Origin: Diphasiastrum complanatum
Taxonomy: Eukaryota; Streptophyta; Lycopodiopsida; Lycopodiales; Lycopodiaceae
NCBI GenBank assembly: GCA_029204225.1
Contig: CM055103.1
Span: 7,580,866-7,644,865, forward strand
Direction: 5' to 3'
DNA: 64,000 bases
How positions within the stretch are numbered: the first letter of the stretch is position 1; the number at the start of each line of letters is the position of its first letter. The translations under genes were made by a program, and so were the position numbers. This document shows, piece by piece, positions 43,511 to 55,609 of the stretch. The notes under the pieces are model-generated. The model was not told where the DNA came from. It saw only the letters and a program-made list of their open reading frames with translations, and made no database searches.

Positions 43511-45493
43511 CCATCGGTCGCCCACCATTGGCGGGCATTTCATTCATTCAAAATTATGATATGGACTATGACCTTACATAACAAGGTGGATTATAATCTC
43601 ACATAAAAAGATGGAGCATGTACTAATTTGCTATTTTGGGATGCGAACAAGACAAAATCTCATTATGAATGAAGAAATCTTAACCTTATTGAAACCCATG
43701 AAGATGATCTCGATTGAGTACTAAATATTATCTCTTGGATGGGCAAAGAGTATGAATCATGTGATGTTCAGCCTATTCGGATATGTATAGCCCAAGTAGA
43801 TGACCAATGTAGATAATCTTTTCTTGGCATTTGAAGGATGGCTAGATCCCCTTTCACAAAATTGATCTTGTAGGTTCCTTTGGGATATTTTTATCCTCTA
43901 AAAAAAATAGATTGACTATTGATTGTTGTTATAATTGATGATGTGTAGGAAGTACATTAGAGATGATCTATATAATATAAAAATTCACCATCAAGCTTGC
44001 TTCTCATAGGGGGTATCAAGATTGCTTTCTCTACCATTTCAAAAAATTTGGAACAAAAATCATTTTTACAACATCGTGATTTGATGCAAGGTTGAGTGTT
44101 ATGAGAAGTACTAAAAACAGCCTCCCCCATATCTTTATAGTGGACTACACAAAGCACCCAATCCCTAGCCACTTTTTTATATATTTTTCTCCATCATCCA
44201 AACTTCAATCCTAACATTTACTGGTCTAGAATTTTAGGCCGATGTACTTAGAACAGTTTTGTAATGTTTAATTTCAACTTTGACAAAATTTTCCATGTTA
44301 CTCTCATGTATTCATTTTTTTGCTCATTTTTGCATAGCACCTGCCAGCCTATGAATCGATTGGCTGGCAAAGAACTGGTTAGAAATGTAAGCGTGGCATA
44401 GCCGCACACAACTAAATCATGCCAAAGCTTTTTCTAACAAAAACATGATAATTGGTCCACATTTTTAGTAGTCGAGTGTTGTTGGGGTAGTAGGCCACAC
44501 GTGGTTGTGCCATGACCACAAGATTTTATTAAAATTGACCAAGTCCTTGTGTGTCATGGAAATGTTGCATGGAAAATGTTAATGATTTGTTGTTTTGAGG
44601 GATGGTTCCTTTACTTGTGGGATAAACTTTAAGAAGATTCTTTACAAATCAATTAAAACTTCATGATGAAGTTTTTGATGAAGAATTCGAATTATGCCAT
44701 TTGGAACTCTTCACTGAATTTTAGAATAAAACATTTCAATGAAGTTGAAGGGGACCCCTTTCAAACTTTAAGAAAAATTAAAAATGGCCCAAGAAGATTT
44801 GATTGTTAATCTTGGCTTGGATTTGACCAATGCTGACCATCCATTCATAATCAACCTAAACACAACGACTACATGCAGATTCACATAATGAATGTGAGTG
44901 GTGTGTAGAGGTGAATACTTGTATACACTACGGATGTCCACTTGAAAGTTTTGGTATATGGTTGAAATCTTTGGGAACCATGTCAAAATTTTAAATCATG
45001 ATCAAATTGACTTGAGTAGGTAACCTAATGACAATTTGGTACCTGAATACATGCTGAACCTACTCAGTCAATCGAGGATAGGATCCTCTTTGTACTTGCA
45101 AAAGATTCATTCAATGTGAGAGAGATCATGATTTTGGAGCACTTGTCAATCTCGAGTTTTTACACCATTTGTGTTGTGTTTTTTAATGTGAATGCAATCT
45201 AAACTTGGTGAATCTAATTCTCTAATATTAGGCCATACTATAGACTGTACTTCACACATGTGAAGCCAACTAATTCATCAAGTGTTTTGATCAAAATTTG
45301 ATTGTTCTTACTTGATTAGATCAAAATTGCCAATCTAGATCAATATTTGAGTGCTAGTTTTGCAATACATTGATTGAACAAGTAGCCAATCACTCTTTAG
45401 GATCTTTTGTAGATCTATTTAGGGTCATGAACATTGTTTTTAACAACTTTCCTACATTTGAAACATTGCATAAATTCATTATATGCTTTTTAA
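43511..45493. other. AT-rich, no recognised gene
   Basis: No conserved motif seen. The copia element at 45494 is inserted at its right end. Confidence 0.4.
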
Positions 45494-46193
45494 TGACAAA
45501 ATTTTACAGCAAAATGAATCTTAATCAATCCTAAAAGTGATGGAGGATGCACAAATAAAAGATCTAGATCCAAACTATGAGCTAGAATCAAGACTAGTTA
45601 CCAAAACTAGCAAATTTGGCATTTAACTCCACATTAGGCGCATAGATTTGATCAAATGAACCAAAGTAAAGTACAACAAGCTTCTTAGACCTGTAAAAAG
45701 GTTTAGTACCTTCCAAACCAAGCAATTAATGCATAAGAACACTCACATCCAATAGCTAGAACTCGCCACCAAAAGACAATGATGATATAAGTAAAAAAAC
45801 TTAATTCTTCTTGATATTTTGATGGAGATCCCATCATACATTTATACATTTCAAGCATGGATCTGAATGTTTTAGGGCATCTCTGTACTTATCATAACCT
45901 AACCCTAACATCTAACCTAATAGGTCATTGGATTCACCCTAATATGGAGTCAAGATCTCAAGATCCAAAAACAATGTAAAACATGCTATTTTCAGCTCCT
46001 AGAATTTCTCTAGCTTATCTAAGCACACTTTGGCCTCATTTCAAAGATGCTATCACAATGTAATATGAGGAATGAAGTCTTGGGAAAGCATCATATGCTA
46101 TTTGGCAAGTGTGGCATCTACTTACATGGCCATCTTGCCAATTACAATGCATATGACCAAAATTGGTCAAGCTAGAATTGTGAAATTTCAACA
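45494..46193 (-). repeat. 3' LTR of copia 1
   Basis: 700 bp; pairs with 49781-50480. The minus-strand PPT (TTGTGAGGAG) lies at 46194-46203. Confidence 0.94.
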
Positions 46194-47302
46194 CTCCTCA
46201 CAATTTAGCTTGATGAGACTAGCTTGGATTGATAATAATTACATGCATAAAAACAACATAATCAACATGTTTTTGATGTATGTAGTGAGTATGATCACTC
46301 ATTACAATAAGAACATAACTTGAGCTCCAAGTTGTCAAATGTAGTGAGAGCTCCATAAAGGTTGTCTTCAAGATCCAAGCTTTGTCTTTGGTAGGTTGTT
46401 GAATGATCACCTTGGGCTGCAAAATGTGAGTCTCCTCCTCAAAATAAACATGAAAAATAGCAGCTTTCCATAAGATCCAACTTTTTATGAAGCACATACA
46501 ACCAAAGCTTGAGATATCACCATTTTGACTTTATCCACCAAAACAATGAACTCCAACTTGGCATCCTTCCAATGAAGGTCTTCATTCCATGGAAATTCAA
46601 GAGTGAATGGATCACAAGATGAGGCTTTTGAATACATATTTGAAACTCCAATCAAAGTAGTAATAGTCACTATTTCATCATCATAAGATATAGGATGAAA
46701 AACAATGTTCACACATGAAATGTTTTTTATCAAACACAAAATAAGATGAGTAAAGGGAGATATGGATAAACTTCCTTGCTGATCCTTTCTCTAGTACAAA
46801 AACCTTCATATTGATGTAGATATAGGTCTCTTTTGCCTTGAGACAAGTGCTCCTTCTCGGGTTCCTCCTTGATGTCTTTTTTCTTCATCATGCTCACTCC
46901 CTCTTGGTGTTGATGATGAAAACATGGATCCAAACCATGATCTTCTTCAAGACTCTCAAGGAATTTGTTTTCAAGTCTCCAAACCTGAATGTTCTCCTTG
47001 TCAATATGATCTTTCAAGTCACCAAAACAATCAACAAGATTATTTATACCAAATTTACTAGTCCACAATTGACTAGTCCACAATTGCTTACCACTAGCAA
47101 TTTGCATTACATACTTGTTGAACTTGAAACTAATGAGGCCAAATACTCTTGTATGGATATAAGTGTCCTTCAAGGATGATTCACTTATTCTCATACAAGG
47201 TTCACAATATGCCTCTTTGAAAATGAAGTCAAATTCTTTCAACTTATGAATGAAAATGTCATGCTTCCTTCTAGCACACTCAAGAGTAAGTAGATATGAC
47301 AA
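46194..47302 (-). other. Non-copia segment inside copia 1, with 190-codon frame
   Basis: Where RT and RNase H should be, the minus strand has an open frame at 47302-46730 (about 190 codons). It contains ECARRKHDIFIHKLKEFDFI, FGLISFKFNKYVMQIASG and an acidic/charged C-terminal part, followed by other short frames to 46219. An upstream frame near 47239-47370 (FVEICNEVFFNSKVWNERR) runs toward it. None of it resembles Ty1/copia domains I know. It could be captured host sequence or a decayed extra ORF. No family recognised. Confidence 0.45.
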
Positions 47303-47364
47303 ACGCCTTTCATTCCATACTTTAGAATTAAAAAATACTTCATTACAAATCTCAACAAATGAAG

Positions 47365-48225
47365 TACAAAATGTACCCCCTTTCCAACTTGTCGTTCCTT
47401 GTCCACAAAAATGAGCATTGACAGCTCCATCTTTGCTCTTGTGGCTCTCCTTGGAATAGTTGAAGCTCTCGGATTTTGCTCCTCCTCTTGATCAAGCTCC
47501 TCCTTGATCTCAACCATATCTTTGCCAATATGATTCTTAGAGGATTCATCATTCAAGATTACAAACATTGTGGCTCTACCATTGCTCTTTGTGCTAGGAA
47601 AATGTACATCCATATGAATCAACTTAAGAGGGTGGGTAGTCTTAGTGATAGTGTTAGAGAAAGGCAACCTATGTGCTTTAGCAAAAGCACATGATTCAAA
47701 AACCTTTTCTTCCTTTTCCATGGATCTTGGAAGGCCTAGAGCAAGATCCTCCTTGCATGTGGCTTCCATAGACTTGGTGTTGATGTGACCAAGCCTCTTG
47801 TGCCACAAATCTTTTGTGGTCAATTTGTCCTCCTTGGCTACAAAAGCATCAAGCTTAAACAACCTCCCAAACCTTTTTCCTCTTGCTATGATCTTCCCAT
47901 TCTTCTTGATGTTGCATATATTAGTAGAGAACTCCACAATGAAACCATGATCTAAAAGTTGGTCAACACTAAGCAAATTCTTAGTGATGCTAGGAATGAA
48001 GAGAACACCATCTATCTTAGTCTTCTTGGAAAATCCTAAGCATAAGGGAATGGATCCCACACCTTCAACTTTACATTCATGATCATTTGCTGTAAAGATG
48101 GACTTTATAGGTCCTAGATAAGGTGTGATTGAGAAAAATAGTCCCTTCTACCCGACATGTGGGAGCTAGCCCCACTATCTATCCACCAAGGATCTTCACC
48201 TTTGACATTTGATGATGAAAAAGTT
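47365..48225 (-). pseudogene. Copia 1 protease and shortened integrase
   Basis: Protease motif WWIDSGASSHMSG at about 48160-48200, then after a frame break near 48115 the frame 48060-47239 has FIPSITKNLLSVDQL, the GAG-pre-integrase motif LWHKRLGHIN, one Cys of the expected pair (CAFAKAHRLPF) and the start of the integrase core (LIHMDVHFP). At NDESS (about 47550) it jumps to the linker that in copia 2 separates integrase from RT (EELDQEEE, then PRRATRAK). The rest of integrase is deleted. Confidence 0.8.
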
Positions 48226-48976
48226 GACATCATGAGTGAGTCCTCATGATAACTCTCTTCCTCCTCTTGTCCAATGTTGGCTTGACTTTGATATTGCTTC
48301 CTCTTGAAGCATTCTGAGGCATAGTGCCCCATCTTGCTACAATATTAGCACTTGATCTTTGATTTGTCCATCTTAGGCTTGACTTGTGATGTAGATCCTC
48401 CTTGACCTCCATCCGTTGCTTGCTCCTTTTTGAATGCTCCTCCCTTGCTCCTTGCTTTGCCTTTGCTCTTGAAAAATAAGGCTTTGTCATCATCATCATT
48501 GATGGAGAGCCTCTCCATCTTGATTTGATATGAGCCTTCCTACTCTCCTCGGTCATCAACACACTTTGAAGGTTTTCAAGTGTAGGCAAGTTTTCCATGA
48601 TGGCATAGCTTTGGAAAAGGTTAGTAGATCACTCTCTTTAATAGGTTCACAACATAAGCAAGCTCTTTGTTCAAATCTTGCACTCTTTTTATGATTTTTT
48701 GAAGAGTCTCCCAAGCCTCTTGGGCTGAGGTACATGCTCCTACTTCTTTGAGCAAATCATTTGCAACATTTATCTTAATACAATGAAGTGCAATCTTGCA
48801 CCTTCTCTTGTATTTAGTTGCTTCTTGTGGATGGATTGGCTCATCTTCCTCTCCATTCACAATATCCATCAAATCTTGCATGATAAGGATAATTCCATTC
48901 TTAACTTACAAATTGAATAATTTGAAGAGTTCAATCTATCACTAGAATCCAAAAGATAGGCACTAATGGATGCCAT
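48114..48976 (-). pseudogene. Copia 1 gag, frameshifted, stop in zinc knuckle
   Basis: Starts MASISAYLLDSSDRLNSSNY at 48976. It shifts frame near 48890 into a UBN2-type Gag stretch (KYKRRCKIALHCIKINVAND, TSAQEAWETLQKI) and again further on. The zinc knuckle reads C-stop-YCSKMGHYASEC, with TAA just after the first Cys (about 48341-48352). The MASxxxxLL start also occurs in copia 2 at 55609. Confidence 0.8.
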
Positions 48977-49767
48977 CTTCAATGATAGGGAGATAGATTC
49001 AAAGAAACAAGATAGATTGTACAAGATATGATCACTACTAGCTATCCCACTCTCTTTGGGACCTGATATGAATCACTCTCTGATTTCTCAACAAGATCTA
49101 AGGTGATCTTGAGCTTGATCTATCTTCTAGATCCAAACTAGATCCAATTTTACTATAGATTTGATCAAAATTAGTCTCCTCCTAGATCTCGACTTCACAA
49201 GAAGGGTGAATCCACCTATACTGAACCAAAGCACTTTATAACACACAAATGTCTTACAAATATAGCCTCTTAAATTCAGGTTGAATCACATTGACATATT
49301 CAATCACAAACCTATCCAAAATCGAGTAGAATAGAAACACAATTTTCACTAGTTTTGCATTTCTAGATGAAAAAATCATCAAAACACTTGATCTGAACTA
49401 AAAGGTATATTTTAGGACCTTAAGAAGCCTAAGAATGACCTAATTAAGCTCTCAAATGACTGATCCAAAATTCTAAAGAGTGGTGGCATTCAAGTCCTTA
49501 TGAAAATATCTATTAGGAGACATGTACTCCAAGATTCAACTTATAAAAACTTTCTAATTTGGTTTGGTTGAATGAAAATGGGTCAATCTCGGTTCCTGAA
49601 ACTATAACTCAGCAAAACAAGTTTCCTTTGATCTATTATCACTCAAATGAAACCAAATTTGAAGGTACAATCACTAGATTAGCAACTAGTAGCAAGGGCA
49701 AACCCAATACTACTCAAATCTAGGATCTAAGCTTGAGAAAATCAAATATAAAGCTCACTTTTGATTA

Positions 49768-49780
49768 GGATCTGATACCA
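49768..49780 (-). other. Primer binding site of copia 1
   Basis: The minus strand reads TGGTATCAGATCC abutting the 5' LTR; initiator tRNA-Met type with one change. Confidence 0.9.
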
Positions 49781-50480
49781 TGACAAAATTTTACAGCAAA
49801 ATGAATCCCAATTAATCCTAAAAGTGATGGTGGATGCACGAATAAAAGATCTAGATCCAAACTATGAGCTAGAATCAAGACTAGTTACCAAAACTAGCAA
49901 ATTTGGCATTTAACTCCACATTAGGCACATAGATTTGATCAAATGAACCAAAGTAAAGTACAACAATCTTCTCAAACCTTTAAGAAGGTTCAGTTACTTC
50001 CAAACCAAGCAATTAATGCATGAGAACACTCACATCCAATGGCTAGAACTTGCCACCAAAAGACAATTATGATAGAAGTGGAAAAACTTGATTTTTCTTG
50101 ATATTTTGATGGAGATCCCATCATACATTTATACATTTCAAGCATGGATCTGAATGTTTTAGGGCATCTCTGTACTTATCATAACCTAACCCTAACATCT
50201 AACCTAGTAGGTCATTGGATCCACCCTAATATGGAGTCAAGATCTCAAGATCCAAAAACAATGTAAAACATGCTATTTTTAGCTCCTAGAGTTTCTCTAG
50301 CTTATCTAAGCACACTTTGGCCTCATTTCAAAGATGCTATCACAATGTAATATGAGGAATGAAGTCTTGAGAAAGCATCCTATGCTATTTGGCACGTGTG
50401 GCATCTACTTACATGGCCATCTTGCCAATTACAATGCATGTGACCAAAATTGGTCAAGCTAGAATTGTGAAATTTCAACA
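49781..50480 (-). repeat. 5' LTR of copia 1
   Basis: 700 bp, same ends as 45494-46193. Confidence 0.94.
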
Positions 50481-50485
50481 TTTAA

Positions 50486-51734
50486 CTATATGCTATTTTA
50501 TTCAATAATAGCGAATGATCATTTGTTTTTATAGATTTGCAATTTCTTTTGAAAACGCTAAACTGATTGTTGAAAAAAGATTATATTTCATATTAAATAG
50601 TAAGTCTCATACTCAATCTTTGGCCTTGAGTAGCAAAGGCAAGACAATGTATTGAGATTGGTCACTATAGTTTTCAATTAAAGTCAACATAAACAATAGT
50701 GTATGAAAATGTAGAGATATCTTACAAAATGAAGCATAATAAGTGTGAAAAATAGGTACATTGCAACAAAAACTCCAAAGAGAATGTTAGTTGAGAGGGA
50801 GAGAGATAATAATTATAATTAATGATCACTAATTTTTCATCTTAAAACCCTTATCCATGCTCCCAACCAACTCTTCTCCAATTCCTGGTCTCCACCAACT
50901 CCTCTCCCCAAAAAAAAGTTATATTTAAATAATGCACGAAATACATTAATTTTTTTTTTAAACTATTTCCACGAATGTCGGATTTTGACACCCTATATAT
51001 CTGTCGGACTCCGACATCTACTGAAACCCTAAAAAATCCATCGAAGGGGTGTTAAAATTTTTTGATGGATTTGAAATCCGTCTTTGTTTGTTGATAATAT
51101 ATAGTGGGTGTCAGAATCTGACACTGGTAACTGTGCGTCAGATTTTGACACACCTAATCCTAAAAAAATAGTCGAATGAGATGAGATTTTCATGGATTTC
51201 AAAAATGTCTCTGTTTGGCAAAAACTTACAATGGGTGTCATAATCCGACATTGGTAAAAATCTGTCAAAATCCGACATCTTGTACATTTTGAATGATTTC
51301 ACATTAAATTCTATGTAAATGATTTTTTCAACATCCATCAGATTCTGATGAAAAATTTGAAAATTAATCTACATGATGTTGATCGTCGAATATTCGTATC
51401 TGTTGATTTCAGACATGGTAGACTCCGATAGAACCTTGTTGACATGATTTTCAATATCATTTTCAATAGATTGTCTGACATTTCAAAAGTGGATGCAATT
51501 TTTTTTTCAAAAATTTCTTTTCGCAATATATGTCAAAAAATGACATATTTGGTAGTTGTGGGGTGGGCTTCAGCTCTAAGGCTAGCTGGGACCATTGAAC
51601 ACTCCGTATACATTCTTCCGTTGTCTTGATTATGTTGTGATATTTGTCAACATGCATCACAATCCACTATTATTTTATCACAAATTAGTTACACATTAGT
51701 AGTATACAATATGCATTTTCACAAATGAAAATTT
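50486..51734. repeat. AT-rich sequence with ~120-bp degenerate tandem repeat
   Basis: Continues the sequence interrupted by copia 1. At about 51050-51170 and 51180-51300 two diverged units share GATTTGAAATCCGTCT-like, GGGTGTCAGAATCTGACA-like and TCCGACAT motifs; TCAGA/TCTGA palindromes recur to about 51480. No gene seen. Confidence 0.5.
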
Positions 51735-52520
51735 TGTGCAAAAAGTACAAAAAGGACCGAGAGTGGATTCTAATCTGATCCTCAAGAGAGATTGGTTGTT
51801 AGATTACTTGATCTATCAATCTACTTGCGATTAAGATCAATTATAGATACAAAATCCTAACAAGAACAATCATTAATTGAAGGTAGGTGTACTTTCTGGT
51901 TTCACGCATGTGAACCACTGTCTGAGTATAGAATCTAACCTGAAAATTAAGTACACATTGATAGCACCTCAAAACAATCAAAACAAATGTAGACAAATGA
52001 AGAGAATCACTCAAAATTGCTTCCAAAACCAAGATTGGTGTCTCACATTGATTATGGCCAAATAAGCCTCTATATATACACTTTTGGAGCTCGAGGTACT
52101 GATCATGCATCAGATCTTACACGTGTGAGGATGCCTTGTCACCATCATGCAATTTGACACTTGGATCAAAACTTTCCATTTTGGGCATTTTTGGTCTACT
52201 TTCCTACTATATGGAGATCTTCACGGAAATCTTCTAGAAGCAAAAACTCACCTACTTCAGCTATTTCCACACGTGTGGGCTGTCCTCTACACATGGGATG
52301 TGACACCTATTCAAAATATTTGGCTCATGCAATCATTAGATTGGTGCCATGTGTCATATCTCTAGAAAACTAGTTTTTGGCCATTTTAGTCACTAGAACT
52401 TGAATTAAAGTACATGAAAAGTAAACTAGTTTCACACGTGAGAACATGATCCACACATGTGTGTCTATCCTATATACAAGGTTTTTGGCCTCTACCAGGC
52501 TTATTTTTGCATTTTTCACA
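51735..52520 (-). repeat. 3' LTR of copia 2
   Basis: 786 bp with three CACGTG palindromes (52120-52125, 52270-52275, 52435-52440) in ACACGTG contexts. The internal side begins CTCCTAAAAAATC (minus-strand purine tract GATTTTTTAGGAG). Confidence 0.92.
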
Positions 52521-52524
52521 CTCC

Positions 52525-53856
52525 TAAAAAATCTAGCATAGATCTATCTATAACTCCAAGAGCCAATCTTAATTTTATAAATGGATCTTTAGGCAATGCC
52601 TTGGTGAGTATATCAGCAATGCAATCTGATGATGATACATGAATAAGCTTGATCTCCTTTGCTTGCACTTTCTCCCTCATGAAATGATGTGCAATCTCGA
52701 TGTGCTTTGTTCGAGCATGGAAGACTGGATTGTTTGCAAGTTGTTGAGCTGCTTGATTATCACAATATATGCATGGAATGTCTTCATCCTTGATCACATG
52801 TAGCTCCTCCAAAAGCCTTGTAAGCCAAAGAACCTCCTTTGTTGTTGTTGTCATAGCTCTATATTCAGATTCTGTTGATGAAAGAGAGATGGTATCTTGC
52901 TTTTTGGAAAGCCAAGATATAACTCCTCCACATAAGAATGTAGCAAATGCACTTATGGATCTTCTATCCATCTTGTCACCTGCAAAACTTGAGTCCGAAT
53001 ATGCTCTCAAACAAATATTAGTCCTTTCATAAACTATGCCAAATTCTTTTGTAGCCGAGATGTACCTTAACACCCTTTTTGCTCCTTTCCAATGACATAT
53101 TAATGGACTTTGCATGTATTGACTCAACTTGCCAACACAAAAACTAAGATCTAGTCTAGTGATGGTTAAGTATATCAAGGAACCAATAAGCATTCTATAG
53201 GTAGTGATGTCCTCAAAGGATGCTTCATCACTTTCCTTAGAAACTTTTACCCTTAGTTCCATAGGAGTTTCAACTCCTTTACAATCAATCATGCCAAATC
53301 TTGCTAAGATTGATCTAGCATACTTAGATTGACATATGAAGGTAAAATCATTACTTCTAGTGACTTCTATTCCAAGTATAACTTTAAGAAGTCCTAGATC
53401 TACCATCTTAAATTCACTAGATAAGAAAACTTTTACATTCTTGATGCCATCTAGATCATTTCCTGTGAGTATAATTTCATCAACATATAAAACTAAGTTA
53501 ATGATCTTTCCATCATTACATTTGTAGTACAATGATGGTTCATAAGAACTTACAACAAATCTAATCGAAATAAGATAGGAATGCAACCTAGAGTACCATG
53601 CTCTTGGTGCTTGCTTGAGTCCATAAAGACTCTTCTTCAAGAGACACACCTTGTCTTCTTCTCCATCTTTGATGAAGCCCTTGAGTTGGCACATGTAGAT
53701 TACCTCTTCCAAGAATCCATTCAAGAAAGCATTTGTCACATCAAGTTGGAAGAGCTCCCATTTGAAAGAAGTTGCAAGACATATGATTAATCTAATGGTC
53801 ACAAGCTTTGCAACAGGTGCAAAGGTTTCATCATAATCTATGCCTTTGACTTGCAA
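52525..53856 (-). pseudogene. Copia 2 reverse transcriptase-RNase H, catalytic change
   Basis: Minus-strand frame of 446 codons: GIDYDETFAPVAKLVTIR, QLDVTNAFLNG, SLYGLKQAPRAWY, then LYVDEIILTGND where the family has YVDD, so the second catalytic aspartate is Glu (codon at 53476-53478). RNase H follows with AYSDSSFAGD and SLSSTESEYRAM, then the C-terminal DILTKALPKDPF. It ends near 52520. The frame is open but the RT active site is altered and the N-terminal part of RT lies in another frame (53831-54787). Confidence 0.88.
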
Positions 53857-55090
53857 AAAATCCTTTTGCTACAAGTCTAGCTTTGTACTTATGAATGGAA
53901 CCATCTTGATTATATTTCAATCTATATATCCATTTACAAGTAAGAGGCTTCTTTCCATAAGGTAAATCAACAAGTTTCCAAGTTTGATTTTCCATTAATG
54001 CATCAAACTCTACTTGCATAGCTTTCCTCCAATATTGAGACTTATTTGCTTCCTCAAAACTAGTTGGTTCTTCAAGCATAGTAGTCAAGAAAGTATAAGA
54101 GTTGAGAAGTTGAGAATCTTCCCTTTGCTCCCCTTTGTCACTATAAGTGAGCCCTGATGGCTCAATCCTTGTCCTTGTTGATCTTCTTGGCACCCTTGGA
54201 CTTGGAGTAGGTTCCACTTGGTCTTCATCTTCATGAAGCTCCTCCTCGGTCATAGCATGATCTTTCACAAGTTGAGTGTTGTTGGAAGTCACCTTTCCTT
54301 TGGCTTGGAGAGATTCATCAAAAAGTACATCTCTACTAGCAACAACTTTTTTTGTAATAGGATCATATATCCTATAAGCTTCCTTACTTTCACTATAACC
54401 AACAAAGATGCCTTTGAAAGAAGTGGCATCTTCCTTTTTCCTTGTTTCTAAAGGAATATGTACATAACAAGTACATCCAAAAACTTTCAAATCACTAAGA
54501 TTTGGCTTTTTGCCAAACAATACTTCATGAGGTGTAAGTCCTTTAATGGCACTATTAGTCATTCTATTACAAAGAAAGTTTGCACATAAAATAGCTTCTC
54601 CCCAAAATGAAATAGGAAGAGATGCATCTAATCTCATAGCTTTAGCACACTCACATAGTGTCCTATTCTTTCTCTCAGTTACTCCATTTTGTTGTGGAGT
54701 ATATGTACAAGTAAACTCTCTCTTTATGCCATTAGTTTCACAAAACTCTTTCATCCCTATTGGAGATGTACTCCCCTCCATTATCACTTCTTAATACTTT
54801 CAAGCTAGTATTAAGTTGCTTTTCCACAAGAGTTTTGAACTTTACAAAGGACTCAAAAACTTCACTTATCTTAGACAAGAGATAAACCCAAGAGTATCTT
54901 CATTTATCATCAATTAAAGTGACATACATAAGAGCTCCACCATTTGATTCATGTGAAAATGAATGAACATCCGAGTGTATAAGGTCAAGAGGAGAGTTAG
55001 ATCATATCAAAGATCTCTTGAAAGGAAGCTTATGAGATTTGGAGAGTCCACAAGCTTCACAAAGCTTGCCACACATTTTGGGCACTTTCA
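53831..55090 (-). pseudogene. Copia 2 integrase and start of RT, frameshifted
   Basis: From about 55090 the minus strand reads the zinc-binding end CGKLCEACGLSKSHKLPF, then LIHSDVHSF (core Asp), a stop near 54900, [11 protein letters not shown] (second Asp), a frameshift near 54785, then TPQQNGVTERKNRT (catalytic Glu), the C-terminal FVGYSESKEAYRIYD, linker PRRSTRTRIEPSG, and RT start (WRKAMQVEFDALMENQTW, YKARLVAKG). A frameshift near 53850 separates it from the rest of RT. Confidence 0.85.
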
Positions 55091-55146
55091 CTACTTCCTT
55101 TCATGCTTTGAAGGATTTGATTCCTAAGCATGAGTATCCTTGAACC

Positions 55147-55292
55147 ATTCTATTTGGAAGCAAGTGAGAGATTAACTTCATCTAATCATTCTATTTGGAT
55201 TTTTCCTTTTAGAAGCAAGTGAGAGATTAACTTCATCTAATTATTCTATTTGGATTTTTCCTTTTAGAAGCAAGTGAGAGATTAAATACAGA
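55147..55292 (+). repeat. Three-copy ~53-bp tandem repeat in copia 2
   Basis: ATTCTATTTGGA...AGCAAGTGAGAGATTAA occurs three times (starts about 55147, 55187, 55242); the first copy lacks 14 bp. It sits at the deletion point between gag and integrase. Confidence 0.85.
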
Positions 55293-55381
55293 GGAAAGAT
55301 GGGAAACATGCTCAGCAAGAGACTGACTAAAAATAAGAATACCATGCCTCTTTGGATGGGGTACAAGATGAGATTTTCTTT

Positions 55382-55609
55382 CTAAAATTCATTACTTACA
55401 TTCATTTTTATGCAATGTAATGCAACTCTACATCTCTTTTTGTACTTATCCAACTCAACTCCTCCTTGAGGTTCTACTTCCACCTCAAGTACTATGTCAT
55501 AAAGATCATGAAGTACAAGCAAAGACTCCATTCGAATTATCCAAGTAGCATAATTAGTGGATGTAAGTCTTTCACTAGCTTCAAGCAAAAAACCACCCAT
55601 TGATGCCAT
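55382..55609 (-). pseudogene. Copia 2 gag, N-terminal fragment
   Basis: About 75 codons from MASMGGFLLEASERL through NYATWIIRMESLL to KYKRRCRVALHCIKMNVSN. Matches the start of Gag in copia 1. After this the element jumps to the integrase region. Confidence 0.85.

Larger units (their letters stand above)
45494..50480 (-). mobile_element. Ty1/copia element 1, complete ends, internally deleted
   Basis: 4987 bp with two 700-bp LTRs (TGACAAAATTTTACAG...TTTCAACA), flanked by TTTAA on both sides (45489-45493 and 50481-50485). PBS at 49768-49780 and PPT next to 46193. The LTRs are very similar but not identical. Inside are a broken gag, protease, a shortened integrase region and a ~1 kb non-copia segment; reverse transcriptase and RNase H are absent. 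It is non-autonomous. Confidence 0.93.

Noticed and set aside
43500-43545. A further Helitron 3' end after the ACATAC tract
   Set aside because: A GCCC...GGGC hairpin and CATCGGTCGCC module are present but no CTRR-T follows at the right distance.
43039-43606. Several overlapping Tyr/Val/Cys- and Thr/His-rich frames
   Set aside because: They are translations of the ACATAC microsatellite, open in many frames on both strands.
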